Shown: positions 1-11,200 of the stretch, in pieces | Position numbering within the stretch: the stretch's first letter is position 1 | How the letters are laid out: each line of letters opens with the position of its first letter | Assembly: GCA_032622095.1 (NCBI GenBank) | Contig: CP136068.1 | Coordinates: 151,739,151 to 151,803,150 of the forward strand | Source: Siphonodentalium dalli | Taxonomy: Eukaryota; Mollusca; Scaphopoda; Gadilida; Siphonodentaliidae | DNA length: 64,000 nt | Direction: 5' to 3' | Notes under the pieces: model-generated | The model's input: only the letters and a program-made list of their open reading frames with translations | What the model was told of the DNA's origin: nothing | Database searches by the model: none | Position numbers and translations under genes: made by a program

Positions 1-116
1 ATATATCCGTAACGTATAACTAAGTGCATATAGTGTGTAGCTTTCTATATCCGTAGCCTACAACTAAGTGCATATAGTGTGTAGCTTTCTATATACGTAG
101 CCTACAACTAAGTGCA
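1..116. repeat. 44-bp tandem repeat, about 2.6 copies
   Basis: Units begin CTAAGTGCATATAGTG at 20, 64 and 108, with GTAGCTTTCTATAT and CCGTAGCCTACAA between. Cut by the window start, so the array may be longer. Confidence 0.9.
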
Positions 117-1699
117 TGCCCATACAGAAATTTCTCATGGGAAGTTGTTAGAATCTTATAAGAATCTCATGAGAAGCATATTAGAAAGATATGCAAAGCA
201 GAGAAAACTAACATGAACCTTGTGAGAAGATGTTAGAAATCAATTTTCTAACCAAGGGTCTTATGTGAGAAAAATTTCTCACGTGAGAAATATGAGATCT
301 CGAAAGAAATTCAGACTTAGAAATATTTCCACTTTTGTAGTATATTTTTCTAAGTTGCAAATTCTAATTTGAATTCGCATGAGAAAAATAGACTTTGAAA
401 TTATCATCCTTCAAGTAAGTTTTTAAAAACATTCCTGAGTTAAAAAAATTTCACGTGATTTCTTATGAGAAATGCAGACTTTGAAATTTTTCCACAAAAA
501 CTTATTGGATATTTTCAAAGTCAGAAATTCTCACGTTAGATCTCATAAGAAATACAAAATTTAAAATTGTGTGGTCTCCAATTCCAGAAAAGTAAGCTAA
601 GTGTGATTTTCTCACATGAGAATATGTTAGAAATAGGGTAGATATTTTTAAGTCAGATTTCAATGGTGGGTAAATGATTTAATCTAGAACATGTGGTCGA
701 GAAATCTTATCTGGTGTTTGCTGGAGAATTCAAAATATAAAATGCGCCAAAACAGTTACTGGAGTAAACCTGTACATGTCAGTTGTTGTGCACAATTTAG
801 ACTGTAAATATCTTCATATCTGTGCTAGAAGCTTATTATATTCATGAGAAGGGAAACATGGAGTTATATTATGGTTTTATTTGTGGATATTCTTTAATGA
901 TAAGTTCCACAACATGGAATACACACTATACTAGGTAAGTGTAATATTTATAGAAATGGCAGAGGGGTTTAGACATCATGCACCTGGCATTATGGCAAGA
1001 TTTTAGGGCATGTGGTCTCTTGTGTTGTCTTTACTGCAGGTTCTAATACTAGTATGTAATTTATCAACCAGGTAGACTTATTATACATGCAGTATATTAA
1101 AGTTGATTTAAATTTTATTTTCAAATATTATTAATTATATTTCTAGAATAAATAATGATGGACCATATCACATCAAATAAACTTCTGCTATTGTTTATTG
1201 ATTCTAAGACAGAGTAAATGTGTGAATCTATTTACAAAATGAATGAATTTTAGGAAATAAACAATTTATGGCAGTTTTCATTGTTTCATGGAAGCGATTT
1301 TTACAGTTATTTGGAATATTCCACGAAGAGCAGTTAACATGTTGCAGTGAACACACGCTATGCATACAGCAATTGAAAAATTGGTTAAAAGTTAAGTTGA
1401 AGTTTAGTGTGAGATTTATGTGATAAATACAGATCTGTATTTGTACAGTATAGATTCATCGCACACCACAAATGCCTCTAAGATCAGGGACCCCAGAAGC
1501 AGAAAATGGCGAGGGGGCAAAAGCAGTCCGAAAGCCTGGAAATTCTCAATGACAGTGTTTGTTATTTTATAACCTTAAAAAGATGATAAATGACAGTGTT
1601 AAATTGTTAATGATACCACAATGAATTTGGTAGCACATAGATTTGTTTGAATTAGATAGTCCTTATTTATTATACTGTCATTATATTTTGAAAAAAGGA
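117..1699. other. No gene seen; scattered TTCTCA/TGAGAA motifs
   Basis: AT-rich, stop-dense in all frames. From 130 to 640 many copies of TTCTCAC or GTGAGAA and the verb-like pair TTAGAAAT/TTCTAA occur in both orientations, suggesting a decayed repeat related to the array at 1700-1790. From 650 to 1699 I see nothing I can name. Confidence 0.6.
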
Positions 1700-1790
1700 T
1701 TTTTCTCACGTGAGAAATGATTCTTTCTCACGTGAGAAATGATTCTTTCTTACGTGAGAAAAAAATATTTCTCACGTGAGGTTTTTAATA
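1700..1790. repeat. Tandem palindromic TTTCTCACGTGAGAAA motifs
   Basis: Four near-identical 16-bp palindromes built on CACGTG (one has TACGTG, the last is truncated) spaced about 20-25 bp with ATGATTC between the first three. A diverged copy lies at about 277-292. The E-box core could be a binding site, but a repeat origin is as likely. Confidence 0.8.
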
Positions 1791-1827
1791 TGCAAATTAG
1801 CAAGATTTTTTCTCATGGCAACATTAG

Positions 1828-3094
1828 TGTTCACGCTGTCGGTAGCCAAATTAGCCAATGGCTAATTTTTTCGAATTTGGCTAATAAAAATTTCATTTGG
1901 CTAAACTTTTGGCTAAACTTTTTTTACCCCAAATGGAGACTGAAAGCATGGAGTCAGAAAGCTAATTAATAAAAGCGCTCAATATATCGACATTCAAGAC
2001 GAAGTTAGGTGACGAAAGTATTTCATTATTTTCGTACTTATGAAATATCGTTCCGTAACAGCAAAAGGTAAGCTCTAACAATTAGTGTACAGTAAACATA
2101 TTTTTATTTCCAAATCTAACATAAATTTTGGCAAGTGGGTTTTCATTTCTGTGATATGAACGATCTAGTCCGAAAATATCGAAAGTGGGAATATATTGCC
2201 GACTGTACAAAGGGAAACCCGATCGCGGACTGTACAAAGGGAAACCCGATCGACAACTCTATCAACCAAGCGATCACACAGTGATATGCAATCATCTTTA
2301 GTTTTCACTAGACGGACATTCAAAGACGCATGGACATTAAACCGACCGTGGTTGAATCATGACAATGTGAAGAAAGCAATATTTTGTAAAGTGTGCATTG
2401 ACGCTGGTATATAAGCAATTTGTTCGTAACAGGCTGTTTTAATCTGGAGAAAGATTACGTCACTCTGCACGAAACAGCAAAAGGTTATTATTTTACATTT
2501 AATCCCATAATCCCCCATTGTCTGTCTGGTCACTCACGGGACTCCCGCACAATGCATGTTTATGATGACATTGTATTTATGACGGTCGAGGTTTATGAGC
2601 ACCAAGTGTAAGACAATAGCTTAATCAGCCAAATGTGAATCACGACAGATATTTTGTGGCTATTTGTCAAAATGCTTTTATGACAGATTGTAATTTGATA
2701 ATGGCGTAACAATATTAAGTTATTAGTTTCCAGATGTCACTTAGATATTTAATGATTAAAAAAAATTTTATATAAAACAAAAAAATAATAACATTAAGAA
2801 GGACAATCCCGGGTTACCCCCCCCCCCCCCAATCACTCTTTCACATAAAGATTAATACATTTTTAATAAATGATATATATAAAAATACTTCTAGTTCATA
2901 AAAAATATTTAAATTATTGTGTATTTTACCTGTGTCTGTTAAATTTTACGTTTTAGTCATCAATTGTGAACCGACCAGAAAACGATGATTTAATTTGGCC
3001 AAAAAACATTTGGCTAAAGTTTTTTTCATTTGGCTAATAAAATTTTCATTTGGCTAAACTTTTGGCTAAAGTTTTTTTCGGGCCAGCGTGAACA
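1828..3094. mobile_element. DNA transposon remnant with TGTTCACGCTG ends
   Basis: Inverted ends TGTTCACGCTG (1828) and CAGCGTGAACA (to 3094). Both subterminal zones carry multiple TTTGGCTAAA and TTGGCTAATAAAA motifs (1840-1930 and 2990-3080). I found no convincing target duplication. The interior holds a fragment resembling a transposase zinc-binding domain (2196-2414) and a poly-C tract at about 2817-2831. hAT-like origin is inferred from that domain only. Confidence 0.65.
2196..2414 (+). pseudogene. BED/TTF-type zinc-binding fragment, transposase-like
   Basis: Short reading frame with RRTFKDAW, RPWLNHD and AIFCKVC. The order F-x-x-x-W, P-W-L, then F-C-x-x-C resembles the start of the BED/TTF-type finger seen in hAT transposases and their domesticated relatives; the following His pair is missing because the frame stops at ATAT-TAA. 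A 27-bp tandem duplication (CTGTACAAAGGGAAACCCG twice) lies at the start. Likely a broken remnant; family match is from memory. Confidence 0.5.
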
Positions 3095-3450
3095 TTGCAA
3101 CAACCGATCTCCCCAAAGTCAAATTTCCTATCTGCTATGAGAACTAAAAACTTAATGACAGAATAGAGAATTATAGCGGTAGTTTTTTGACGATTTTGTC
3201 AAAATTTCAGCAAATTAGAACTATTGTGTTTGACTTTCCATGGGTTTTGTCGTGACAATGTCGTCCATGTGCGTTTAGACTTTTGTGTTTGTAAAATATT
3301 CGGAGAACCAAATCATATCATTTCGCAATATAGTGATTTGGTTCTAGTGGGACCTTCCAGACTTAAGGTACGAAATTACACAACTTTTGTTCGATATCTT
3401 GTGTGCTTAACAATCAACATGTTGCTCTGTTCGCTTATATAGTATATATA

Positions 3451-4666
3451 TAATGATTAACTGTCATGTGGACTATTTTTATGGAGATGTAACCGTGAGG
3501 TAAGTGGACATAACTTGTGTAAAACCCGACCACTTACCTCACGGTTACATCTCCATAAAAATAGTCCACATAACAGTTAATCCTTATATTTATATACATT
3601 TAGCGAAAAAGCCACTTTTGTAAATGTATTTAAATCGAAAAGTGTATCGTGACAAAAACAGCTCAAAATACCCAATAACACCCTTGGCAAAAGTTAATAG
3701 GAACCATTTCTCTTCATATTGAAACCCGATGATGTATTAAGTCAATCCTGCGCGAGTCGAAATGCGCCCAAAACATTACGCGTTCGTCTTTCCATGAGCC
3801 GTTGCGCATTCACCGAGAAATAACTGCAACAAGCCATGTGGGCGCCGACCAATCAGAATGCTGGATTTAGTGATGACAACACTTAGTATGTAAATATATC
3901 TTAATATCGCGGAAGCCAACCATGTGTGTGTGTAAACTTTCGCCGGTGTCAGCGATGTTACCGAGTCATCAAGGGAGGTAAACCCTGCACGGGGTTTGGC
4001 TTGTCATCGCCTATAACTTAAGTGTGACAAGACAAAATCCAAGCCGGCACTCACACGATAGACATGCCCTATACTCGACATTATTTACAGCAACGCGCAC
4101 TCAACTCAACTAAGTTCCACCCCACCCTCGACATTTTATGCAAGTCATGTACATATATTTACACACTAAGTGTTGTCATCACTAAATCCAGCATTCTGAT
4201 TGGTCGGCGCCCACGTGGCTAGTTGCAGTTATTTCTCGGTGAATGCGCAACGCCTCATAACACCAAGCTAATAACACCATCGATACGTCATTAGGTTTGG
4301 AAAGACGAAGGCGTAATGTTTTGGGCGCATTTGAACTCGCGCAGGATTGACTTAATACACCATCGGGTTTCAATATGAAGAGAAATTGTTCCTATTAACT
4401 TTTGGCAAGGGTGCTATTGGGTATTTTGGGCTGATCTTGTCACGATACACTTTTCGATTTAAATATATTTACAAAAGTGGCTTCTTCGCTAAATGTATAT
4501 AAATATAATGATTAACTGTCATGTGGACTATTTTTATGGAGATGTAACGGTGAGGTAAGTGGTCATAACTTGTATGTAAAACCCTTCGGGTTTTACACAA
4601 GTTATGTCCACTTACCTCACCGTTACATCTCCATAAAAACAGTCCACATGACAGTTAATCCTTATG
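3451..4666. mobile_element. Large foldback element (family E), with terminal hairpins
   Basis: Both ends are themselves palindromes: 3456-3585 and 4511-4659, each ATTAACTGTCATGTGGAC ... GTCCACAT(G/A)ACAGTTAAT. Inside them two arms of about 350 bp are inverted copies (left 3585-3900, right 4150-4510; shared ACCAATCAGAATGCTGGAT). The centre, 3900-4150, is unique and GC-richer. A single arm with one hairpin occurs at 27911-28425. No protein-coding frame of credible length. Confidence 0.85.
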
Positions 4667-6938
4667 TAACTACATCCCCGTCATTTTCTTTGATACATGT
4701 ATAATTATCACATGTATAATGCATTGTTAATGCGCCTTATTTTCAGCTACATGTATTATTATATGTATTGTATGTTTTATACCCTTATACCTTTCTACAT
4801 CATACTTAATTTAATGTAAATGCCCGTTATGCCTCATGTATGGTGAATGGTAAATAAATGAAGCTGAATTCACGGTCCAGAAAGAACTGATAATAATTCT
4901 CAAAACAATTATCAAAAATTTTAAACAAATTATCCCCATACAATTTACACATGTGAGCGCTTCCCGCTTACAGAATAGTTCGGATGCAAACAATCATGCT
5001 GGTTATAATAAGTGTACGATTTTCACTGTGGACAGAACCCAATGATTCGCATTAGATATGTACATGTTTTATCTCGACGCTATAGCGACACTATCTAATC
5101 CGGGTATGGCTGTAAATTGGACCTTTGCCTTGGACTCTCGACTTTAAGCTGTGTGTTTCTTTTATCTGCCAGAAAGGAGCTAGTTTAAACATGGCAGTTT
5201 CATTAAACGGAGTCTAAACCGAAGATGACTAATCTTGCCCAAGAGGTATCATTTTTCACAGGTTGGCCTGTGTGTTTGGGGTGATTGAAGCATATATACT
5301 CCGATACATCATGTTGTATTGCCCAAAGGGAGTCAGGGGGCATCGACTATAAGATGCGACTAAGTGGTTAACCACATCTCATAAACTACGCTAATAAAAT
5401 CACTCGCCCACTGTGAATACACAAGTAGACAGAAACGTTGCTAGAGGGCCGAATTGCACTCCTCACCAACCAACGTTATGCAGTTACATTACCAAGAACA
5501 CTGAGGGCCAAGTCTTAGTTGAATACAGACAAGCCTGGATAATGTGTGTCTGACGTTTGCAGAATGAGGTCCACAGCGGGTGAATTTAATAATGCTGCCT
5601 GCACCACACAGCGGGATAACATTACCAAATTCACCATCAGTTGACCACATTCTGCTTTGGCAGCATCAACTCCCGGGAATTGCATTTGGACTCACCCCTT
5701 CGGGAAGGATCTATTAACACTGACACCAGTTACACCACAAATTGTTTTAACTTCCAATTGATCAACAATAGAAAATTATTTGACGTTTTGGTCTAAAACA
5801 ACAAATTTCACAATAAATACTGATCTGAACAGATCTGAACACAAATTAAGTATCAGATCAATGTTAAACCATTCTTGGGCTGAATGATCTATTTGATTTT
5901 ATGTCAGGAATGGAATTGCCAACAGTTGAACAGTTTGACAAAGGTGGTGGCGTGACACTCCCAACACCCTGCCACTACGTCCTCTTGCGAGGAGTGTAAA
6001 CTTCTCAACGTGTCTTTAATAAGAGTTGTTTTAACTGGGTGTCCTGAACCCAGAATATATCTTTAATATTCAATGGAGGCTGATGAAGTCGCTGAACATG
6101 GAAGCACATTTTCCGGTACGCTTTCCACAATGTCTCTCCTGGTGTCACATTCACCTGTCCAGTTTAGTTTATAAACCACGTGATGTATTTCGTGGAGGTG
6201 TACCGGCGAAGTAGCCCAGTGCGTTTATGAAAAACAAGCTACCCGGACCTTCGTTTTTCTCGAGTTTTTAACGTAATTGAGCAAAAAATATTGAATATGG
6301 CTCATTCTGAACAACCATTATAAAAATCAACAAGAATCAAGTAAAATGAGATATGTGAATTTTGTGATATTAATTTTGGGGAAAAAATGACCTTTCTTCA
6401 CACGAGTTCTGTGTAAATTTAGCTAAGTCCAAACAATGTAACACACATTTTGTTTAAGAATATGTGTGTCTTCTTAATCATAGATATACAAGGAAATAAT
6501 TTTTCCTGTGCACATTCTAGTGACAAAATTACTGAAACAACTAAAACGCCCTCCACATTTCTCTAGTTTTTAACGTAATTGACCATTAAATATATAATTT
6601 GGCTTATTCGGAGAAATTTCGACTCTGAAATCAGATAAACCCACGTTTAAAGAATCTGGTATACATCCCCGAAAATCCATTAATTGATGATCTTCCCATT
6701 TTTTCCAAATTTATGTCACAAAGTCCACCAAGTTCCCTTTTATTGATTCTTGTTAGTTTTAGTATGTTGTTTATAATGGGTTTATGTATATATTCCCGCA
6801 CATAACAATTATTTTGCAATTCGTTCGGGGTAAACCATAATTGCACTCGAGTAATTGTATCTGTAGTCTCCGCTGACTGTGACAGCGATCGCCAGTATTA
6901 TCATATTGCCTATACGGGACAAGCTTATCAATTCTCTC
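4667..6938. other. No gene seen
   Basis: Mixed AT-rich DNA without splice-supported exons. 4690-4770 has ACATGTATAAT-like simple sequence; a family F palindrome lies at 5551-5668. The motif TTTTTAACGTAATTGA occurs at 6265 and 6569 in similar contexts, suggesting a diverged internal duplication of about 300 bp. Confidence 0.55.
5551..5668. repeat. Family F palindrome, diverged copy
   Basis: TTTGCAGAATGAGGTCCACAG at the left and CACATTCTGC at the right, with GGTGAATTTA and AAATTCACC between. Other copies at 17590-17925, 31965-32190, 34400-34630 and 44600-44710. Confidence 0.75.
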
Positions 6939-7751
6939 TTAAGGGGCGACTCTACACTAAATCCGGCCATTTATGAGACCATCTCCTATTATACTCAACA
7001 GAATATATGTGACCCGCCATATCAAATCCAGTCGTAAGTCGGGATTTTTTTTACCCTGTGCCAATGCATTCTCTTATATATGCGAGTCGATCATAGGTCG
7101 CCTCGCATATATAAGAGAATGCATTGGCCTAACAATTTTTTTTCATTTTTTAAAAATAAATGTTAATGACAATTTTTAGGACATAAAATAAAAAAACATC
7201 CATTACCCTGCAGGGAGCCCCAAACATATATAGAAGCATATAGAAGAGTGTTGTCTGCTCATGTTTGTTTGGGGCTCTGTATGGGTGAAATTATAAAATT
7301 GTTAAAGAAAACAAGAAAAAAATATTAAATTGTAAAAAATTGTTACGCCAATGCATTCTCTTATATATGCTAGGCGACCTATGGTCGACTCGCATATATA
7401 AGAGAATGCATTGGCACAGGGTAAAAAAAATCCCGACTTACGACTGGATTTGATATGGCGGGTCACATATGCAACAAATGAATGAATTTGGGCCACGGCA
7501 TACACTCATGTGCTCTATGAACGATGCAAACAACACGGTACACTGTATTTATAATGAAAACAAGTTTATGGCTCTAGTCATAAACCTATTTTCATTATAA
7601 TTACCATGTTGTTTGGATCGTTCATAGAGCACATAAGTTTATTTTGCACTAATCCATGGCTCAAATTCATTCATTTGTTGCGAACATTCTGTTGATTATA
7701 ATAGGAGATTGTCCTATAAATGGCCTGATTTAGTATACAATACCCCTTTAA
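6939..7751. mobile_element. Foldback element flanked by TTAA, host of a nested family A copy
   Basis: Inverted ends: TTAAGGGGCGAC at 6939 against TACCCCTTTAA at 7741-7751, continuing as matching arms (CTAAATC.GGCCATTTATG and CATAAATGGCC-like at 7715-7740; ATTCATTCATTTGTTG at both sides of 7480 and 7665). The arms are interrupted by a family A element at 7010-7466. The right arm ATTCTGTTGATT...TTCGCAACAAATG order shows the original uninterrupted sequence. Confidence 0.75.
7010..7466. mobile_element. Family A hairpin MITE, complete copy A1
   Basis: Ends TGACCCGCCATATCAAATCC and its inverse, flanked by ATATG on both sides (7005-7009, 7467-7471), a 5-bp target duplication. Inside, two 69-bp hairpins (7060-7128, 7347-7415) flank a core with a third hairpin, GAGCCCCA...TGGGGCTC (about 7216-7276). 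No coding capacity. Confidence 0.88.
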
Positions 7752-7926
7752 CGCACACAGTGGCCATATATACCATCGGTGGCCAGGCTCACCCGGTATA
7801 AACCACCTGGACAATCAATATATACTCGACTGGTGAATATGAGACATAGTGTCTATGTAGAATACGAAAAAGAACCTCGTAATAATCCACGACATGTGCC
7901 ACAACCATTCGCTCACAGAATCGGAA

Positions 7927-8241
7927 TTACACATACTGAGAAACGGAGTTGTCATGACTCGGACAAGGTGTAACTTTGTATGATCTATCATTGTCAGAAT
8001 CGACAGACATTGAGCACTGCGTCTGTAACTTAATCACCGGCGTCCCTTTGGGCGTTGGCTTGTCCTCGCGAGCAGAGTTTGATTTGTACGAATGCGGGTA
8101 GCGTGGGCCAACTCCGTCGCCCAGCGCCTGAGTTTTCAATGAGTGTTTTCTGAACGAGGTCAATTTCATTGACCTTGTCATGATTGAGTCGCCATGACGA
8201 TACCGATGTCTCTTCCACACCCTCCTGATCTCATTGTGGAC
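7927..8241 (-). CDS. GPCR terminal exon: helix 8 and cytoplasmic tail
   Basis: 315 bp, phase 0 in, ending in TAA. Acceptor CATTGCAG. It starts VHNEIRRVWKRHRYRHG, the helix 8 pattern E-V-x-x-E-I-R-R-x-W of class B receptors, followed by a Ser/Thr/Lys-rich tail (SMKLTSFRKHSLKTQ and a later SDNDRSYK) ending SVSQYV. The tail is rich in potential phosphorylation sites, as expected for arrestin recruitment. I would not call the last four residues a canonical PDZ ligand. The only nearby AATAAA on the minus strand is about 285 bp past the stop, inside a foldback repeat, and is weak evidence for the 3' end. Confidence 0.88.
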   Translation of the reverse strand, partial: VHNEIRRVWKRHRYRHGDSIMTRSMKLTSFRKHSLKTQALGDGVGPRYPHSYKSNSAREDKPTPKGTPVIKLQTQCSMSVDSDNDRSYKVTPCPSHDNSVSQYV

Positions 8242-11200
8242 CTGCAATGACATCTGAACATATTTATTGTTATTTATTCTAGTTGGAAGATCAAACTATC
8301 AGATAAATTCCAACAAATCTTTTGTTTGAAAACTAATTTTGAGTCAGGTATGGTATTTCCAACTGTTTAAGAGTTTCCGGAACATTTGGGTGAAATTAAT
8401 ATCGGGTAAACTGTAACCTGGGTTGAGTAAATACATTGCCCAACATTGGGTAAAATTTACCCAACGTTCGCGTGGTGCTACATGTATATGCACCCATTGT
8501 GTTTAGTAAACTTTTACCCAACGCGATTTTGAGTGTACATGTATATACTTACTTCTTCATTGAAGAAACAAAAGAGTGTGGCTAACAGGAATCCCTGAAA
8601 AGAGAGTAAACGTTAATCTTAACTATAATGTAAAGGTATATACGTTCATACGCTGGCAACTTCGCCTGGTATTTGTGCAGGAATGGCGCCGTAGAAAACG
8701 TTAGGGTGCCAGCATATGAACGGCACGCAATATGCGAAAAACATCCATTACTCTGCAGGGAGCCCCACACATATATAGAAGCATATAGAAGAGTGTCGTC
8801 TGCTCATGTTTGTCTGGGGCTCTGTATGGTTGAAATATGAACGACACGCAATATGCGAAAAACATTCATCTGTACCAAAGCTAACGACGTGAGAAGTAAA
8901 CGTTCTGCAGGTCTATGTAGAGTAATCACCCCTACCCCTTCTTATTAAAGGGACGTGATAGTACATACGAAACATATCCATCTTACCTATGGGGGAGACA
9001 GAATATAATCGAACTATAGTGACCCCAACGAAATTGCCAAGGTCATACCCGGAGAGGCCGCGACCTATGAGTTATGCAATACTAGCCACAAAGGAAGGAA
9101 GGTATTAGGTAATAATTCCAGTTCACACATGGGTCAGTACAGACACAGAGATACACTAATGACTGCTATGTCATTAGCGTATATATAAACCAGACATTAA
9201 TCTACTCTTTAATTAGTTCTGGATCTTCATGTGCCAACATGCAATCGCTAATTAATAAGCGACGCCTTCGACCGTTCTATGACATCTATGATTGATTCAC
9301 AATTATGTATCATTTACCATTACATGCTGCTTACTACATGATGTTACAGATGAATAAAATTTATACAGAGAACAGTCTTATTCCTTCAGATCCACATGTA
9401 ACGGTGGTTCTCACATTTGCCTTCCAATACCTGTATTATTGATTCTTGCGATATAATTGCATGATTTACAGGCAAATTTCGGTATCATCAATACAGCTGT
9501 GACTATATAGTTGTTTGACATGTCATGTAGTTAGCTGTGGTACAGATGCATTATGTATGCGTGTTGCCGTTTCATATTCTGGCACCATATCGTTTTCTAA
9601 GACGAAATGCCTGCAAAACAAATTAGACAAACATGCGAGTGTGTGTCTCTAGGCGACACTGATGGAATAAAAGAAATATGATGTAATCAGGGATCCACGC
9701 TGGTTATGTTTAAAAACTATTTTCATTTTTTATTTATATTCTAGTGTCTAAAATAACAGGTTTGGAACGTTATACTCAAAAGACTGTTTGGTATTGAATG
9801 TTGTATGCTGGGGCCACGGTAGCTCAATCGGCTAAGGGAACAACTCTAAGCCGTTTCCGCCAACGGCCGGTACTTTGCCGCGCATGGTCGACAAGTTTAT
9901 CAGCCATTGAAATCACTGTTAGATTGGCCGTAAGTGTGCGGATTTCATCCACCACTAAAAATGGAAATGTCGTGATATGGCTGAAAGCGACATTAAACCC
10001 CAATCAATCAATCAATTGTGTATGCATTTATTTCGTATCGCGTTAATGTTTTAAAGAGACGCCATATTTTATTTTGTTAATGTTTCAATAATGAAACAAT
10101 ATTCGTTGGTACTTATAAATCTATTTTGTATGTCATATTTGTTCCCAAAATGTTTTCCACAGAACAAAACATAATTTTTGTTTTATGTTGTTGTTGTTGT
10201 GGCTGGTGGTTTGGCACCCTGAATACATCTTTAATCGGATAAAATTGAAATACAATTTGAGGAATGTCTAAATGTAGCCGGGAACATAACACTTACATGG
10301 TAATTAATTGAATATTTACTGCATAGCTCTATTATAACTTTATTATTCGATGAAGCCATGGACATTTATGATTCACCACTCTATATTCTATACACGTATT
10401 TCGTCTCGGATATTGCGTCGCCTGAGTGCGAACACACAGGCATCTACCCTATTTGAAACAGGAAAATGGAATTTTATACAAGTATACACCCCTGGTCAAG
10501 TGGTTCTGCTAATATGCTATTATGCCAGTATGGAAATGTACAGTTATGTTTTCTAAAGTTGTCATTATCGCGGTGTTTGGCTAATCAGAGCGATTTAAAA
10601 AACATACCAGTGCGTGTATGAAACATTCAAGAACATATATAGTTTTGAAAATTATAACAATGCCTACGCTGGTGTTTCTAAAATTACCTGAGTAACCATC
10701 TTGATTATAGTTGATTTCAACAACTAATACAACCAGCATAACAAATATTTCGCAATAAATAAATAAGTTTTGAATGTTTGATACGCGTAGTGGCTTTTCC
10801 TGGATATGTTCAGATTATTGGAACACCGCGAAAAAGACAAATAAAAAACATAAGAGTACTTTTTGCTAACAGCATCAATGTGCACCAACAGCACCATAGG
10901 ATAGGATAATTTATTTACAATATACACATGAATAATACAATGGCAGTAACATATAATAAAAGTAAATGCTGTATATATTGTTGGGGGTTAGCCTATCCCT
11001 ATCGGGCTGTCTTCCTGCTACCCCCTAAAACAAAGTATCACTATAATTAATTGCACAGATAGCTTGCATTTTTATATCCACGCACACGTACAGACTACAC
11101 GTATAATCATATATAAAACTATCTAGAAACTAGTTTTAGGGCATATCACAAACAAGTATTGGTGTGGTTCTGAGCCAATCCAGACGAATTGTAAGATCGA

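Noticed and set aside
7060-7128. Hairpin pairs resembling CRISPR repeats or terminators
   Set aside because: Eukaryotic context, paired inside transposon ends, no regular spacers.
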